The notes: a model not told the origin generated them from the sequence alone. 40,136 nt of DNA from Acidobacteria bacterium RIFCSPLOWO2_12_FULL_65_11 (GCA_001767495.1 MELA01000131.1:1-40136), one strand, 5' to 3'; shown: positions 27,596-37,147, numbered from the stretch's first letter. Numbers and translations: made by a program.

Positions 27596-28968
27596 GGTTC
27601 GGTTTGAGCTCGCGCCTCTGTCACGGCCACGGCGGGCGTCGCAGCAACGCCCGCCGCAAGAGCGGCGTCGACGACGCGGGCACCGGCGCCAGGCGCCGCG
27701 GCATTGATCCGCTCGGCGTCCCGTCCGGCGATCTCGGCATCAGTGTATGCCCCAACGAGCACGCGGTGCCAGCGGCCGTCGGGCCCCAGGTCGACATCAG
27801 CCCGGTAGACCGCGTAGCCGGAGGCTTCGAGCCACGTCGTCAGCGCACGCGCGTCGGCGTCTGATGTCGGAGCCGACGCCGGGTACGAGCCCATCAGAAT
27901 GGTCAGCGTCGCCTCGGAGGGAAGACGGCGATCGGCCGCAGGCGCCACGGTGGTCGCCGTCAACACGCGATCCACCTTGGCGGTTCCGCTTGCCGCCTGC
28001 ACCGCGCTCGTCCCGAAGCGCTGATAGAAGTACGCCGTGGCGCCGACGGCCGCCCCCGACGCGAGCAGCACGGTGGCGGCCGGGGCGGCGAGCGACAGCA
28101 TCCGACGCCGCCACCGGGCCTTGGACCACGCCGGCACGCGCAGATCCAGACTCTCGGCCGCGTGCCTCACCATCTCCGGCGTGATCCGGTCTGCATGGAC
28201 CGAGAACCCCGCCAGCAGCGCCCGATCGCAGATGAGGTTGATCAACCGCGGGATGCCGCCCGAGAGCCGATGCACCTCGCCGAGGGCCTTGGGGGCGAAG
28301 CTGACCGCGGCGGACCCACCGGCGATCGTCAACCGGTGGACGACGTAAGCCGCCACCGCCTCGCGGTCGAGCGGCTTGAGTTCGTAGCGAATCGAGATTC
28401 GCTGATCGAGCTGCCTCAGGTCCGGCGATCGCAGCACGGTCTGGAGATCCAGCTGGCCAACGAGAATGATCTGGAGCAGCTTCTCTTTGTCAGTCTCGAG
28501 ATTCGACAAAATCCTGATCTGTTCGAGGACCCGGAGCGGCAGGTGCTGCGCCTCGTCGATAATGAGCACCGCGCTCGCCTTGAGCGGGATCAGGCTGAGG
28601 AGAAAATCGTACAGGACGTCGATCAGATCCTGCTTGCTGACGCCGGCGAGCCGTCCCGACTTGATCTCCTCGCGCGAGACGACGCCAAAGTCCTGCAGGA
28701 TGCGCTTCAGCAGGTCCTCTTCGGAGAGAAAAGGGTTCAACACGAGCGCGGTGAACGTCGCCCGATCGATCTGCTCGAGGAGCGCCCGGCACAGCGTCGT
28801 CTTGCCGGTCCCGATGTCGCCGGTGACCACGGCGAAGCCTTCGCGGCGGCGGATGGCGTACTGCAGCAGATCGAACGCGTTCGCGTGGCACTGGCTGCGA
28901 TAGAGATACTTCGGATCCGGTGTCAGGCTGAAGGGCTTCTCGGCGAATCCGTAATAGCGTTCGTACAT
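27592..28968 (-). CDS. MshM/ExeA-like AAA ATPase with SPOR domain
   Basis: A 458-residue protein: ExeA/MshM-type opening (YYGFAEKPFSLTPDPKYLYR), Walker A TGDIGTGKTTLCRALL, Walker B VLIIDEAQHLPL, sensor and arginine elements (DQRISIRYELKPL, SGGIPRLINLICDRALLAGF), a TM helix near 285-305, and a C-terminal SPOR-like domain (LTILMGSYPASAP, WHRVLVGAYTDAEIAGRDAE) that could bind peptidoglycan. Such ATPases help the secretin cross and assemble in the cell wall. It lies between the secretin (76 nt away, with two dispersed palindromes) and the TPR gene (4-nt overlap). Confidence 0.87.
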   Translation of the reverse strand: MYERYYGFAEKPFSLTPDPKYLYRSQCHANAFDLLQYAIRRREGFAVVTGDIGTGKTTLCRALLEQIDRATFTALVLNPFLSEEDLLKRILQDFGVVSREEIKSGRLAGVSKQDLIDVLYDFLLSLIPLKASAVLIIDEAQHLPLRVLEQIRILSNLETDKEKLLQIILVGQLDLQTVLRSPDLRQLDQRISIRYELKPLDREAVAAYVVHRLTIAGGSAAVSFAPKALGEVHRLSGGIPRLINLICDRALLAGFSVHADRITPEMVRHAAESLDLRVPAWSKARWRRRMLSLAAPAATVLLASGAAVGATAYFYQRFGTSAVQAASGTAKVDRVLTATTVAPAADRRLPSEATLTILMGSYPASAPTSDADARALTTWLEASGYAVYRADVDLGPDGRWHRVLVGAYTDAEIAGRDAERINAAAPGAGARVVDAALAAGVAATPAVAVTEARAQTEP

Positions 28969-28977
28969 ATCTTGTTC

Positions 28978-29027
28978 GTCCGCCTAAAGGCGGACACTAC
29001 AAATGACCGCCTACAGGCGGACACTAC
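28978..29027 (-). repeat. Dispersed palindromes, tandem copies D and E
   Basis: GTCCGCCTAAAGGCGGAC-ACTAC (28978-29000) and GACCGCCTACAGGCGGAC-ACTAC (29005-29027), separated by AAAT, lie between the ATPase and secretin genes. Confidence 0.9.
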
Positions 29028-29045
29028 GAATGAACAATGCCCCCA

Positions 29046-30299
29046 TCACGGCGCGACGATCCTCGGGGTTAACAAAATCAGCACGGCGACGCGGGCGCGC
29101 GTCGCGGGCGTGTTTCGACCGAACCAGCCGCTTCGTGCGGCAATCGCGCGCTCGCGCGTGAACCCGGAGATGACGAGCGTCTCGCCGCTGGCCACTCGCG
29201 CCAGTGTGTCGGCCTCGTGAATCGCGCGACGCTCGACCGCCTGGCTGTCGCTCGCAGGCGCTCGGCTCGCCACGATGGGACTGAGGCTCAGCATCACCAC
29301 GCCGTCAGAGGAAATATGCGGCGTCACGCTCAATACCAATCCCTCGGTCGGTGCGCCGCCTGCACCCTCACGCGGGGACGCCTCGGTCGACACCGAGCGG
29401 ACAATCGCCGGCTCGTTGTTCAAGGCGAGCAGCCTCGGGTTGGCCACCACCGACACCCTGCCCTGCGCGCCAAGCGCCGCCATGAACGCCGCAGCGTCGG
29501 TGACGCGCAGACCCGCGCGTTCGGCCCGCGTGCCGGCGGGCCGATTCTGTCCCGCACCCGACACGGTTCGCGCCAGCGCGTCCCAGTCGAGCGCCCGTGC
29601 GCTCTCGTCGGTCAGCTCGACCTCAACCACGCGCGCGTCGATCTCCACCTGCCGGTGGACGCGGTCCTGCACCGCATCGAGGTACTCGGCGACACGGTCC
29701 AGGCGCTCCGGAAAGTCGGTCACCTGCAGCAGCCCCGCCTTGCGGTCCACGTTGAACGTGGCGCGCTCCGAGAGGAGGCCCTGGACGCCTCTGGCCAGAT
29801 CGGCAAACACGTCGGCTCGTGTCGCGCTCGCCACGCTCGCCGAGGCGGCGGTCCCAGGGCTCCCGACATCGCCGCCAATGGTCGAGGTTCCGGTGCGCTC
29901 GGTCGCGATGTAATTGATGTCGAACATCCGCGTCGTCTGCGCGCGCGGAAACACGCGCACCAGGCCGAGGTCGGCCCGATAGTCGAAGCCGAGCGGCGCG
30001 AGCACCAGCTCGAGCGCCTGACGAATGGTGACGTTCCGGAGCTCGCCGATGAACGACCCCGAGATGGCCGGATCGGGGACGATGCTGAGGGTCGTGCCGC
30101 GGACGATGAGCAGCAGCAGATCCTTGACGGCGATCGGCTGCGCGAAGCTCAGCGTGAGCGTGCGGTTATCGAGGTTGGCCGCCGGTCCCCGCTCGTCGAG
30201 CTGCGTCAGCGGCAGGGTCGGCAATTGGCCGGGCGGCGGCGCCTGCGCAAAGGCCGCCGACGGAGCGACGCTCAGGGCGAAGAGAAACACCCATTTCAC
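29046..30299 (-). CDS. MshL/PilQ-like secretin
   Basis: A 417-residue protein with a signal peptide (MKWVFLFALSVAPSAAFAQ), an STN-like N0 domain (LTLSFAQPIAVKDLLLLIVR ... IRQALELVLAPLGFDY), an Ala/Thr/Gly-rich linker, an N1-like fold (VQGLLSERATFNVDRKAGLL) and the secretin domain (VEIDARVVEVEL, VVANPRLLALNNEPA, LSVTPHISSDGVVMLSLSPIV, VLILLTPRIV). It would form the outer-membrane pore for a type IV pilus or type II-like machine. It is shorter than V. cholerae MshL (about 550). First gene of the L-M-N order. No pilins, MshE or MshG are in the window. Confidence 0.86.
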   Translation of the reverse strand: MKWVFLFALSVAPSAAFAQAPPPGQLPTLPLTQLDERGPAANLDNRTLTLSFAQPIAVKDLLLLIVRGTTLSIVPDPAISGSFIGELRNVTIRQALELVLAPLGFDYRADLGLVRVFPRAQTTRMFDINYIATERTGTSTIGGDVGSPGTAASASVASATRADVFADLARGVQGLLSERATFNVDRKAGLLQVTDFPERLDRVAEYLDAVQDRVHRQVEIDARVVEVELTDESARALDWDALARTVSGAGQNRPAGTRAERAGLRVTDAAAFMAALGAQGRVSVVANPRLLALNNEPAIVRSVSTEASPREGAGGAPTEGLVLSVTPHISSDGVVMLSLSPIVASRAPASDSQAVERRAIHEADTLARVASGETLVISGFTRERAIAARSGWFGRNTPATRARVAVLILLTPRIVAP

Positions 30300-30386
30300 G
30301 TCCTAGATTTCGGTCTGAGGAAGGAATGTCGATAGCTGCGCGTCGGTGAGACAACGCGTGCAGCCGCGCGCAATGCTACAACGTAC

Positions 30387-30409
30387 GTAGTGTCCGCCTT
30401 CAGGCGGAC
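30387..30409 (+). repeat. Dispersed palindrome, copy F
   Basis: GTAGTGTCCGCCTTCAGGCG then GAC, ending two bases from the stop codon of the inositol-phosphate synthase gene (30412). Confidence 0.9.
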
Positions 30410-30411
30410 CG

Positions 30412-31725
<1,314 letters not shown>

Positions 31726-31737
31726 GAAGGGGAACTA

Positions 31738-31765
31738 TATCAACAATCAGCAATCGTCAATGCGA
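31738..31765 (-). repeat. 7-nt-periodic AATC repeat (locus 2)
   Basis: TATCAAC, AATCAGC, AATCGTC, AATGCGA are four consecutive 7-nt units filling most of the 61-nt divergent spacer between ino1 and the methyltransferase. A TAAACT box (31772-31777) nine bases before the methyltransferase ATG may be a -10. Confidence 0.6.
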
Positions 31766-31786
31766 GCGCTGTAAACTGTATCCCTG

Positions 31787-32374
31787 ATGGCGCTGAACCC
31801 CTTCGCGCTCGGCCGGGGCCTAGCGCGGCGCGGCGACTCCTATATGCTGCTCGTCGGCATGACCGGCGTGAAGATGGGCGACCGGCTGGTTCAGGTAGGC
31901 TGCGCGCACGGCGGACGGCTCGGCGCGGTCGCGAGCAGGGTGGGATTGTCAGGCCAGGCGGTGGCGGTCGTGCCCGACGAGGGATCGGCCGCCCGCGCGC
32001 GCAAGGGCGCCGCCCAGGCCGGTGCGCTCGTCGAGGTCGAAATCGGCCCGCCGACCCGACTGCCGCTCGCCGACCAGGCCTTCGACGTCGCCGTCGTCGA
32101 CGACACGGGCGGGCTGGTGGGCGCGGCACCGCCCGCGGATCGGCTCGCCGTCGCCCGCGAGCTTCAGCGAGTCCTGCGGCCCGGCGGACGCGTCGTGCTG
32201 ATTGGCGCCGCTCCGCGCGCCGGTTTGAGCGCGCTCCTGACGCGCGCGCCCGCTCATCCGCCCTTTGTTGCATCCGAGGAAGCCCGTACGACGCTGATGA
32301 GCACATTCCGAGCCGTACGCACGCTCGCGGAACGCGAAGGCCTCGTGTTCGTCGAAGGGATCAAGCCGCGGTGA
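31787..32374 (+). CDS. Class I SAM-dependent methyltransferase
   Basis: A 195-residue protein with motif I LVQVGCAHGGRLGAVASRVG, an acidic strand end (VAVVPDE), the motif IV region FDVAVVDDTGGLV and the post-IV RELQRVLRPGGRVVLIGAAP, as in the Methyltransf_11 clan. The motif I cysteine (VGCAHGG) replaces the usual Asp/Glu-x-Gly spacing slightly. The substrate is unknown. A VWA gene starts 8 nt after its stop, which suggests co-transcription. Confidence 0.82.
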   Translation: MALNPFALGRGLARRGDSYMLLVGMTGVKMGDRLVQVGCAHGGRLGAVASRVGLSGQAVAVVPDEGSAARARKGAAQAGALVEVEIGPPTRLPLADQAFDVAVVDDTGGLVGAAPPADRLAVARELQRVLRPGGRVVLIGAAPRAGLSALLTRAPAHPPFVASEEARTTLMSTFRAVRTLAEREGLVFVEGIKPR

Positions 32375-32381
32375 GGCCCAG

Positions 32382-33440
32382 GTGACGCGCCGGGTCGCAA
32401 TCTTCATCGCCGTGCTCGCGGCGATCGCGGTACCGATTCAGGGACAGCGGCCGGAACCGCCAGATCGAGACCCGTTCCGTTTCAGGGGCGGCGTCGAATT
32501 CGTCGGCGTCCATGCGACGATTACCGATGCGAGCGGCCGGTTCGTGTCCGGCCTGCGGAAGGAAGACTTTGCCGTGTACGAGGACGACCAGCGCGTGGAG
32601 GTCACGCACTTCAGCGTCGATCGCGTGCCGGTGAGCCTCGGCCTCGCCCTCGACACCAGCAGCAGCATGGCGGGGGACAAGATCAAGGCCGCTCGGCGCG
32701 CGATCGAGGAATTGCTCGGCCAGCTGGTCGCCGGAGAGGACGAGATGTTGCTCTATCGCTTCGGCGACTTTCCCATTCTCGTGCAGGCATGGACAGCCGA
32801 TCGGCGGCTGATTGGTCGGGCGCTCGAGCGCATCGAGCCAACCGGCGGCACGGCGATGTACGACACCATCGCCCAGGCCCTTCCGCTCGTCGACACCGGA
32901 CGCAACCCGAAGAAGGCGTTGATCGTGGTCTCGGACGGCAACGACACATCGAGCGGCATCGAGCTCCCCGACCTCAAACAGCGCATCCGGGAGAGCGAAG
33001 CGCTGGTGTACGCGGTCGGCATCGACGGCCAGGACGTGCCGGCCTTTCGGCCGCGGCCGCGACGCCAGCGGCGTCCGCCGCCGCGACTGCCCTTCCCGAC
33101 ACCTTTCGCGCCGGGCGGCTCGGGTCGCGGCGGGTTCCTCCAGCTCCTGCCCGGCAATCAGGGCGCCAGCGGCAGCTCCGCCCGTTCTCGTGGCAACGAT
33201 CCCGCCAATGTCGCCGCGCTGCGAGATCTGACCGACGACAGCGGCGGCCGCACGGAGGTCATCGGCGAGTTGCGCCAGTTGGAGCGCACGGTCGCCGCCA
33301 TCGCCGACGAGATGGGCCGGCAGTACTACCTGGGCTATGCGTCCCCGGGCCAGAAGAACGGGCGCTGGCGCTCGATTCGAGTGGAGGTGCGCGACCTCGC
33401 CCACCACGTCCGCGCCCGCCGCGGTTACATCGCGAATTAA
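32382..33440 (+). CDS. Secreted VWA-domain protein, acidobacterial type
   Basis: A 352-residue protein, GTG start, with a signal peptide (RRVAIFIAVLAAIAVPIQGQ), the segment VHATITDASGRFVSGLRKEDF and FAVYEDDQRVEVTHFS, which is the characteristic opening of the acidobacterial VWFA-related family, and a VWA domain with MIDAS DTSSSM, Thr in GTAMYD and the distal Asp in SDGNDTSS. A Pro/Arg-rich insert (RPRPRRQRRPPPRLP) precedes the C-terminal helix and YYLGYASPGQKNGRWRSI. Likely an extracytoplasmic adhesion or protein-binding module. Followed 14 nt later by the ZIP gene. Confidence 0.88.
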   Translation: MTRRVAIFIAVLAAIAVPIQGQRPEPPDRDPFRFRGGVEFVGVHATITDASGRFVSGLRKEDFAVYEDDQRVEVTHFSVDRVPVSLGLALDTSSSMAGDKIKAARRAIEELLGQLVAGEDEMLLYRFGDFPILVQAWTADRRLIGRALERIEPTGGTAMYDTIAQALPLVDTGRNPKKALIVVSDGNDTSSGIELPDLKQRIRESEALVYAVGIDGQDVPAFRPRPRRQRRPPPRLPFPTPFAPGGSGRGGFLQLLPGNQGASGSSARSRGNDPANVAALRDLTDDSGGRTEVIGELRQLERTVAAIADEMGRQYYLGYASPGQKNGRWRSIRVEVRDLAHHVRARRGYIAN

Positions 33441-33454
33441 GAATAGAATGTCGC

Positions 33455-34201
33455 GTGCCTCTGCTCGCGACCACGATCGGACTGAGCCTGCTCGGGAGCT
33501 TCGGCGGTCTGCTCGTCGCGTCGGCTCTCCTGCTCTTCACCGATGCGATCCGGACCCGGCTCGTGCCATGGCTGGTCAGCTACGCGGTTGGCGCGCTGCT
33601 GGGCGTGGCGCTCCTCGCGCTGCTGCCCGAGGCGCTGACACTGCTCCCCGCGACGACCGTCCTGGGCACGTTGCTCGCCGGGATCATCGTGTTCTTCATC
33701 CTCGAGAAGCTCGTGCTGCTGCGGCACTGCCACACCGACGAGTGCGACGTGCACGAGGCAACCGCGCCGCTCGTGATTGTGGGCGACGCCTTCCATAATT
33801 TCGTCGACGGCGCGATCATCTGCACCGCCGTGCTCTCCTCGGTTCCGCTCGGCATCAACACGGCGATTGCCGTCGCCGCGCACGAAATCCCACAAGAGGT
33901 CGGCGACGTCGCGATTCTGCTCGCGTCGGGCTATAGCCGGACCCGCGCGCTCATGCTCAATGCCATCTCCGGTGCGTCAGGCATCCTCGGCGCCCTGCTG
34001 GCGTACGCCGGGGTGAGCTTCGTCCCCGGCATCCGGCCGTACATCCTCGCGTTCTCGTCCGCCAGTCTGCTGTACATCGCGATGTCGGATCTGATTCCCG
34101 ATCTGCACCGCGGCGAAATCGACGCCAACGCCGTGCGCCAGGTGGTGCTCATCTCGGCCGGTATTGGAACGATCGTTCTTTTCGAAAAGTTGATTGGATG
34201 A
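33455..34201 (+). CDS. ZIP-family divalent metal transporter
   Basis: A 248-residue membrane protein: eight hydrophobic segments, a His/Cys-bearing loop (LLRHCHTDECDVHEA), the TM4 metal motif DAFHNFVDGAII and the TM5 motif AAHEIPQEVGDVAIL. This is the ZIP (ZupT/GufA-like) pattern for Zn/Fe/Mn movement. Only GTG 33455 gives a start after the preceding gene and before TM1. The ORF-track start (32789) is out of frame inside the VWA gene. Its stop overlaps the next ATG (ATGA at 34198-34201). Confidence 0.88.
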   Translation: MPLLATTIGLSLLGSFGGLLVASALLLFTDAIRTRLVPWLVSYAVGALLGVALLALLPEALTLLPATTVLGTLLAGIIVFFILEKLVLLRHCHTDECDVHEATAPLVIVGDAFHNFVDGAIICTAVLSSVPLGINTAIAVAAHEIPQEVGDVAILLASGYSRTRALMLNAISGASGILGALLAYAGVSFVPGIRPYILAFSSASLLYIAMSDLIPDLHRGEIDANAVRQVVLISAGIGTIVLFEKLIG

Positions 34202-35355
34202 CTCCCATCGACGAAGGGAATCTGGCGACCATCGAGAAAATGTGGCGCCTGGAAGTCGAGGCGGCCCATACCTACCGACTGCTCGCCCAACGCGAGCGCG
34301 ATCCGAAGCGACGCGACATCCTGACCCGGCTCGCCGACCAGGAAGCCGTGCACGCCGCCCGCTGGTCCGATCGCATCACCGCTGGGACGGGACGCCGGCC
34401 GGATCCCGCGCACGTGGAGCGCGGCCTCTCCTGGTTCCAGCGCATCGGCGACTCCAACGTCGTCCTTAATCGCCTGGAACAGGAGGAGACCAGAGCCGAG
34501 GCCGAGTACGACCAGTTGCTGGCCCGGCTGACCGACCCGCAGGACCGGCAGATCGCCGAGCAAGCCATGCACGAGGAGCGCGATCATGCCGTGATCCTCC
34601 GGACACTGGCCGGCGGCGCGATCCCCACGCCGCGCTCGACCCTCGACACGATCCTTCGTCGCGAGCGCTGGCACGTGCGCGGTACCGGCTGGATTGGCGA
34701 CGCCATCTACGGCGTCAATGACGGTCTCGGCGCGGTGTTCGGGATCGTCTCCGGGATGGCCGGCTACACGGGCGGCAGCGAGGTAGTGCTGGCCGCAGGG
34801 CTGGCCGGTACGATGGCGAGCGCGCTGTCGATGGGCGCGGGGGCTTATCTGGCGTCGAAGTCCGAGCGCGAAGTGTACGAGTCGGAAGTCTCGCGCGAGC
34901 GCGCAGAAATCGAGGAAGACCCGCACGAAGAGATGCTCGAGCTGGAGCTGTTCTATCAGCTCAAGGGGTTTTCGGCCGAGGAAGCGCGCTCGATGGCCGA
35001 GCGCATGCACAAGGAGCCGAAACAGTTCCTCCGCACCCTCGTCCACGAAGAGCTCGGCCTTTCTGAAGAGACATTTCCCACGCCCTGGCGTTCGACGCTG
35101 TCGGCCACCCTCTCGACGGCCATCGGCGGGTTCATCCCAATCATTCCCTTCTTCTTCACCGTCGGCATGCCGGCCGTCATCGCCTCGTTTGTGATCAGCA
35201 CGATCGCGCACTTTGCGGTCGGCGCGTCAAAGGCCCTGGTGACGACGCGGAGCTGGTGGGCCAGCGGAGCGGAAATGACGATGGTCGGCGTGATCGAGGC
35301 TGGAATCACCTACGGCCTGGGTGTCGCACTCTCCGGCTACGCACCCGCCCCCTGA
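34198..35355 (+). CDS. MbfA-like membrane ferritin/VIT1 iron exporter
   Basis: The 385-residue protein joins a ferritin/rubrerythrin-like four-helix domain (residues about 10-145, metal ligands in EVEAAHTYR, DQEAVHAARW and MHEERDH) to a VIT1/CCC1 transporter domain (about 165-380, GDAIYGVNDGLGAVFGIVSG, ASALSMGAGAYLASKSERE, GGFIPIIPFFF). This matches MbfA of alpha-proteobacteria, an iron exporter with an iron-oxidising or sensing domain. Its start overlaps the ZIP stop by four bases, so import-type and export-type metal transporters are made together. Confidence 0.9.
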   Translation: MTPIDEGNLATIEKMWRLEVEAAHTYRLLAQRERDPKRRDILTRLADQEAVHAARWSDRITAGTGRRPDPAHVERGLSWFQRIGDSNVVLNRLEQEETRAEAEYDQLLARLTDPQDRQIAEQAMHEERDHAVILRTLAGGAIPTPRSTLDTILRRERWHVRGTGWIGDAIYGVNDGLGAVFGIVSGMAGYTGGSEVVLAAGLAGTMASALSMGAGAYLASKSEREVYESEVSRERAEIEEDPHEEMLELELFYQLKGFSAEEARSMAERMHKEPKQFLRTLVHEELGLSEETFPTPWRSTLSATLSTAIGGFIPIIPFFFTVGMPAVIASFVISTIAHFAVGASKALVTTRSWWASGAEMTMVGVIEAGITYGLGVALSGYAPAP

Positions 35356-35367
35356 ACCAGTGACTCC

Positions 35368-35787
35368 TCAGGAGCTTCGCAGGAGCGGATGCTCGGTGAT
35401 CAGCTGGTCGGCAACCACGCGGCCGCCAACGAGGTGCTCCTGGATGATCCGTTCGAGAACGATCGGATCGCACTGGCGGTACCACGCGCCCTCCGGATAG
35501 ACGACGGCGATCGGACCGCCCTCGCAGATGCGGAGGCAGTTGGCCTTGGTACGCAGGATGCCCCCCTGCTCGGACAATCCAAGCTCTTTCAGACGCCGCT
35601 TGAGAAACTCCCAAGCCACGAGCCCGCGCTCCTTGTCACAGCACTTTGGCGTCGATTGATCGCAGCACAGCAGCATGTGCCGACGGGCTGTCGGCACGCC
35701 GATTGTGACGGCGGTCTCACGCAGCCGTTTCGATAGAGTTTCGTCAGGCACGTGCCTCCTCCATCTCCGATCGGGCATTTCCGCCAA
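35368..35787 (-). CDS. Thioredoxin-like [2Fe-2S] ferredoxin
   Basis: A 139-residue protein whose cysteines fit the thioredoxin-like 2Fe-2S fold: [17 protein letters not shown] and, 35 residues on, [20 protein letters not shown], with the C-terminal [11 protein letters not shown]. Such proteins are small electron carriers or NuoE-like subunits. The exact start is uncertain (35787 or one of the next GTG/ATG codons, for example the GTG of VPDETLSK). It is divergent from apaG across a spacer filled with 7-nt repeats. Confidence 0.85.
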   Translation of the reverse strand: MAEMPDRRWRRHVPDETLSKRLRETAVTIGVPTARRHMLLCCDQSTPKCCDKERGLVAWEFLKRRLKELGLSEQGGILRTKANCLRICEGGPIAVVYPEGAWYRQCDPIVLERIIQEHLVGGRVVADQLITEHPLLRSS

Positions 35788-35820
35788 TCATCAATCAACA
35801 ATCCCCAATCATCAATTCAC
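35786..35820. repeat. 7-nt-periodic AATC repeat (locus 3)
   Basis: AATCATC, AATCAAC, AATCCCC, AATCATC, AATTCAC: five consecutive 7-nt units between the ferredoxin and apaG starts, next to a TATCAT box (35834-35839). Confidence 0.75.
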
Positions 35821-35861
35821 GGGACTCTCTTGCTATCATAGGGGACCCGTTCACGGGAATC

Positions 35862-36314
35862 ATGACCGAATCCAAGGATCAGCCGCTCGGCAGGTCGATA
35901 TCCCTTCCCCCAGGCTCCACAGGGGCGGTGTCGTCGGAAGCCGTCACCAACAACGTTCGCGTCGAGGTCGAGGCGCAGTATGCGCCCGATCGCTCACAAC
36001 CTTTTCAGAGCCAGTGGTTCTTCCACTACACCGTGCGTATCACGAACGAAGGGGATGAGACGGTGCAGCTCCTCAGCCGTCACTGGATTGCCACCGACGC
36101 CACCGGGCGGGTCGAAGAGGTGAAGGGACCGGGAGTGGTCGGTGAGCAGCCGGTGCTTGCACCGGGTGAATCGTTCCAGTACACGTCGGGGTGGCCGCTT
36201 AAGACGCCGACAGGCATCCTGCGGGGCACCTATCAGATGATCGGCGAGGACGGTGACCGCTTCGACATCGAGATTGCCCCCTTCGCCCTCCGGGAACCTT
36301 ATACCGTTCATTGA
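35862..36314 (+). CDS. apaG: ApaG domain protein
   Basis: A 150-residue beta-sandwich protein with the family signature VEEVKGPGVVGEQPVLAPGE followed by SFQYTSGWPL and the TPTGILRGTYQMIGEDGDRF tail. ApaG proteins bind Mg/Co or pyrophosphate-type ligands and are linked to metal resistance in enterobacteria. There is a 20-residue N-terminal extension relative to E. coli ApaG (125). The ATG at 35862 is the first in frame. It lies a few hundred bases after the metal transporters. Confidence 0.93.
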   Translation: MTESKDQPLGRSISLPPGSTGAVSSEAVTNNVRVEVEAQYAPDRSQPFQSQWFFHYTVRITNEGDETVQLLSRHWIATDATGRVEEVKGPGVVGEQPVLAPGESFQYTSGWPLKTPTGILRGTYQMIGEDGDRFDIEIAPFALREPYTVH

Positions 36315-36336
36315 CGTCCATCCTTCACAGTTTTGC

Positions 36337-36363
36337 GACATCTTCGACATCTTGGACATCTTG
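36337..36363 (+). repeat. Three 9-nt tandem repeats
   Basis: GACATCTTC, GACATCTTG, GACATCTTG directly after apaG. Confidence 0.8.
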
Positions 36364-36387
36364 ACGGATAGGGGTGCAGGACGCACA

Positions 36388-36419
36388 GGTACAGCCGATA
36401 CCACCCGGTACGGCCGATA
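36388..36419 (+). promoter_or_regulatory. Direct-repeat operator candidate
   Basis: GGTACAGCCGATA (36388-36400) and GGTACGGCCGATA (36407-36419) match at 12 of 13 positions with a 19-nt period, ending nine bases before a TACAAT (36429-36434) that could be the -10 box. This looks like a tandem binding site for a regulator of the outer-membrane protein gene. Confidence 0.5.
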
Positions 36420-36446
36420 TAAAGTTGTTACAATTTGGCCTAATTC

Positions 36447-36479
36447 GACCAGACCGTGCGGAGCACGGGTTGGTCTTTT
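36447..36479 (+). terminator. Terminator-like hairpin in the leader of the outer-membrane protein gene
   Basis: GACCAGACCGTGC-GGA-GCACGGGTTGGTC forms a 13-bp stem with one mismatch and one G-U pair, followed by TTTT. If transcription starts near 36441, it sits at the very 5' end of the mRNA. Confidence 0.6.
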
Positions 36480-36480
36480 C

Positions 36481-36500
36481 TGAAGCGCCGCGGCGCTTCA
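36481..36500. repeat. Perfect 20-bp palindrome before the ribosome-binding site
   Basis: TGAAGCGCCGCGGCGCTTCA is self-complementary over all 20 bases and lies 3 nt before AGGAGAAAGG. Confidence 0.8.
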
Positions 36501-36521
36501 CACAGGAGAAAGGAACGGATC

Positions 36522-37079
36522 GTGAGACAACTCTCAAAGCTCGTCTGGTCGACGACTGCCGCTTTGGCGCTCGTCGTCGCGATGGGGGCCATGTCACCAG
36601 CAGCGGCCCAGCCCCAAGTCGCAGCCGGGTATCAGTTCATCAACGCCAGCGCGGGGGGCTCCAGCACGAGCATCCCGGCCGGCTGGTTCGCCGACGTCGC
36701 CGTTCCGATTGGCTTCCCCATGCTGAGCGTGGTGGGCTCAGTGGACGGCGGTTACAAGTCCGACAACGTCGTGAGCGGCGACAGTGCCAAAACCCATACG
36801 ATCTTGGGCGGTGTCCGCTACAGCCTGCCGGCGAGCGGAAAGATGACGCCGTTCGCGCAGGTAACATTCGGCGTTGCGCATGGGAGTTATGACCCAGGCG
36901 GTGCCGGAACTAGTACGTCGTCCAACGAAGGCGCGGTGGACTTCGGCGGCGGGATCGACTGGGGACTGAACGACAAGTGGACAGTCAGGATCGGTGCCGG
37001 CTATCGCCGGATCATGTCGACCCCTGGCGTGAACAATTTCCGGTTCGTTGCGGGCGTGGTTCTTCCGATCGGCAACTAG
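36522..37079 (+). CDS. Small outer-membrane beta-barrel protein
   Basis: A 185-residue protein from GTG 36522, chosen because AGGAGAAAGGAACG lies just upstream and because it yields a clean signal peptide (SKLVWSTTAALALVVAMGAM ... AAAQPQ). The ORF-track start would add 22 unlikely residues from the palindromic leader. The mature part has alternating hydrophobic strands (VAAGYQFINAS, VGSVDGGYKSDN, HTILGGVRYSLPAS, PFAQVTFGVAHGSYD, VDFGGGIDWGLNDKWTVRIG, NFRFVAGVVLPIGN), as in OmpA/opacity-type eight-stranded barrels. Role unknown. Its leader carries a direct repeat, a hairpin and a palindrome. Confidence 0.8.
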   Translation: MRQLSKLVWSTTAALALVVAMGAMSPAAAQPQVAAGYQFINASAGGSSTSIPAGWFADVAVPIGFPMLSVVGSVDGGYKSDNVVSGDSAKTHTILGGVRYSLPASGKMTPFAQVTFGVAHGSYDPGGAGTSTSSNEGAVDFGGGIDWGLNDKWTVRIGAGYRRIMSTPGVNNFRFVAGVVLPIGN

Positions 37080-37147
37080 TTCACTCGCGGATTATGAGGC
37101 GGCGGACGGGCGGCACACGAAGCGGTGCCGCCTAAGATCCGCCGCCG

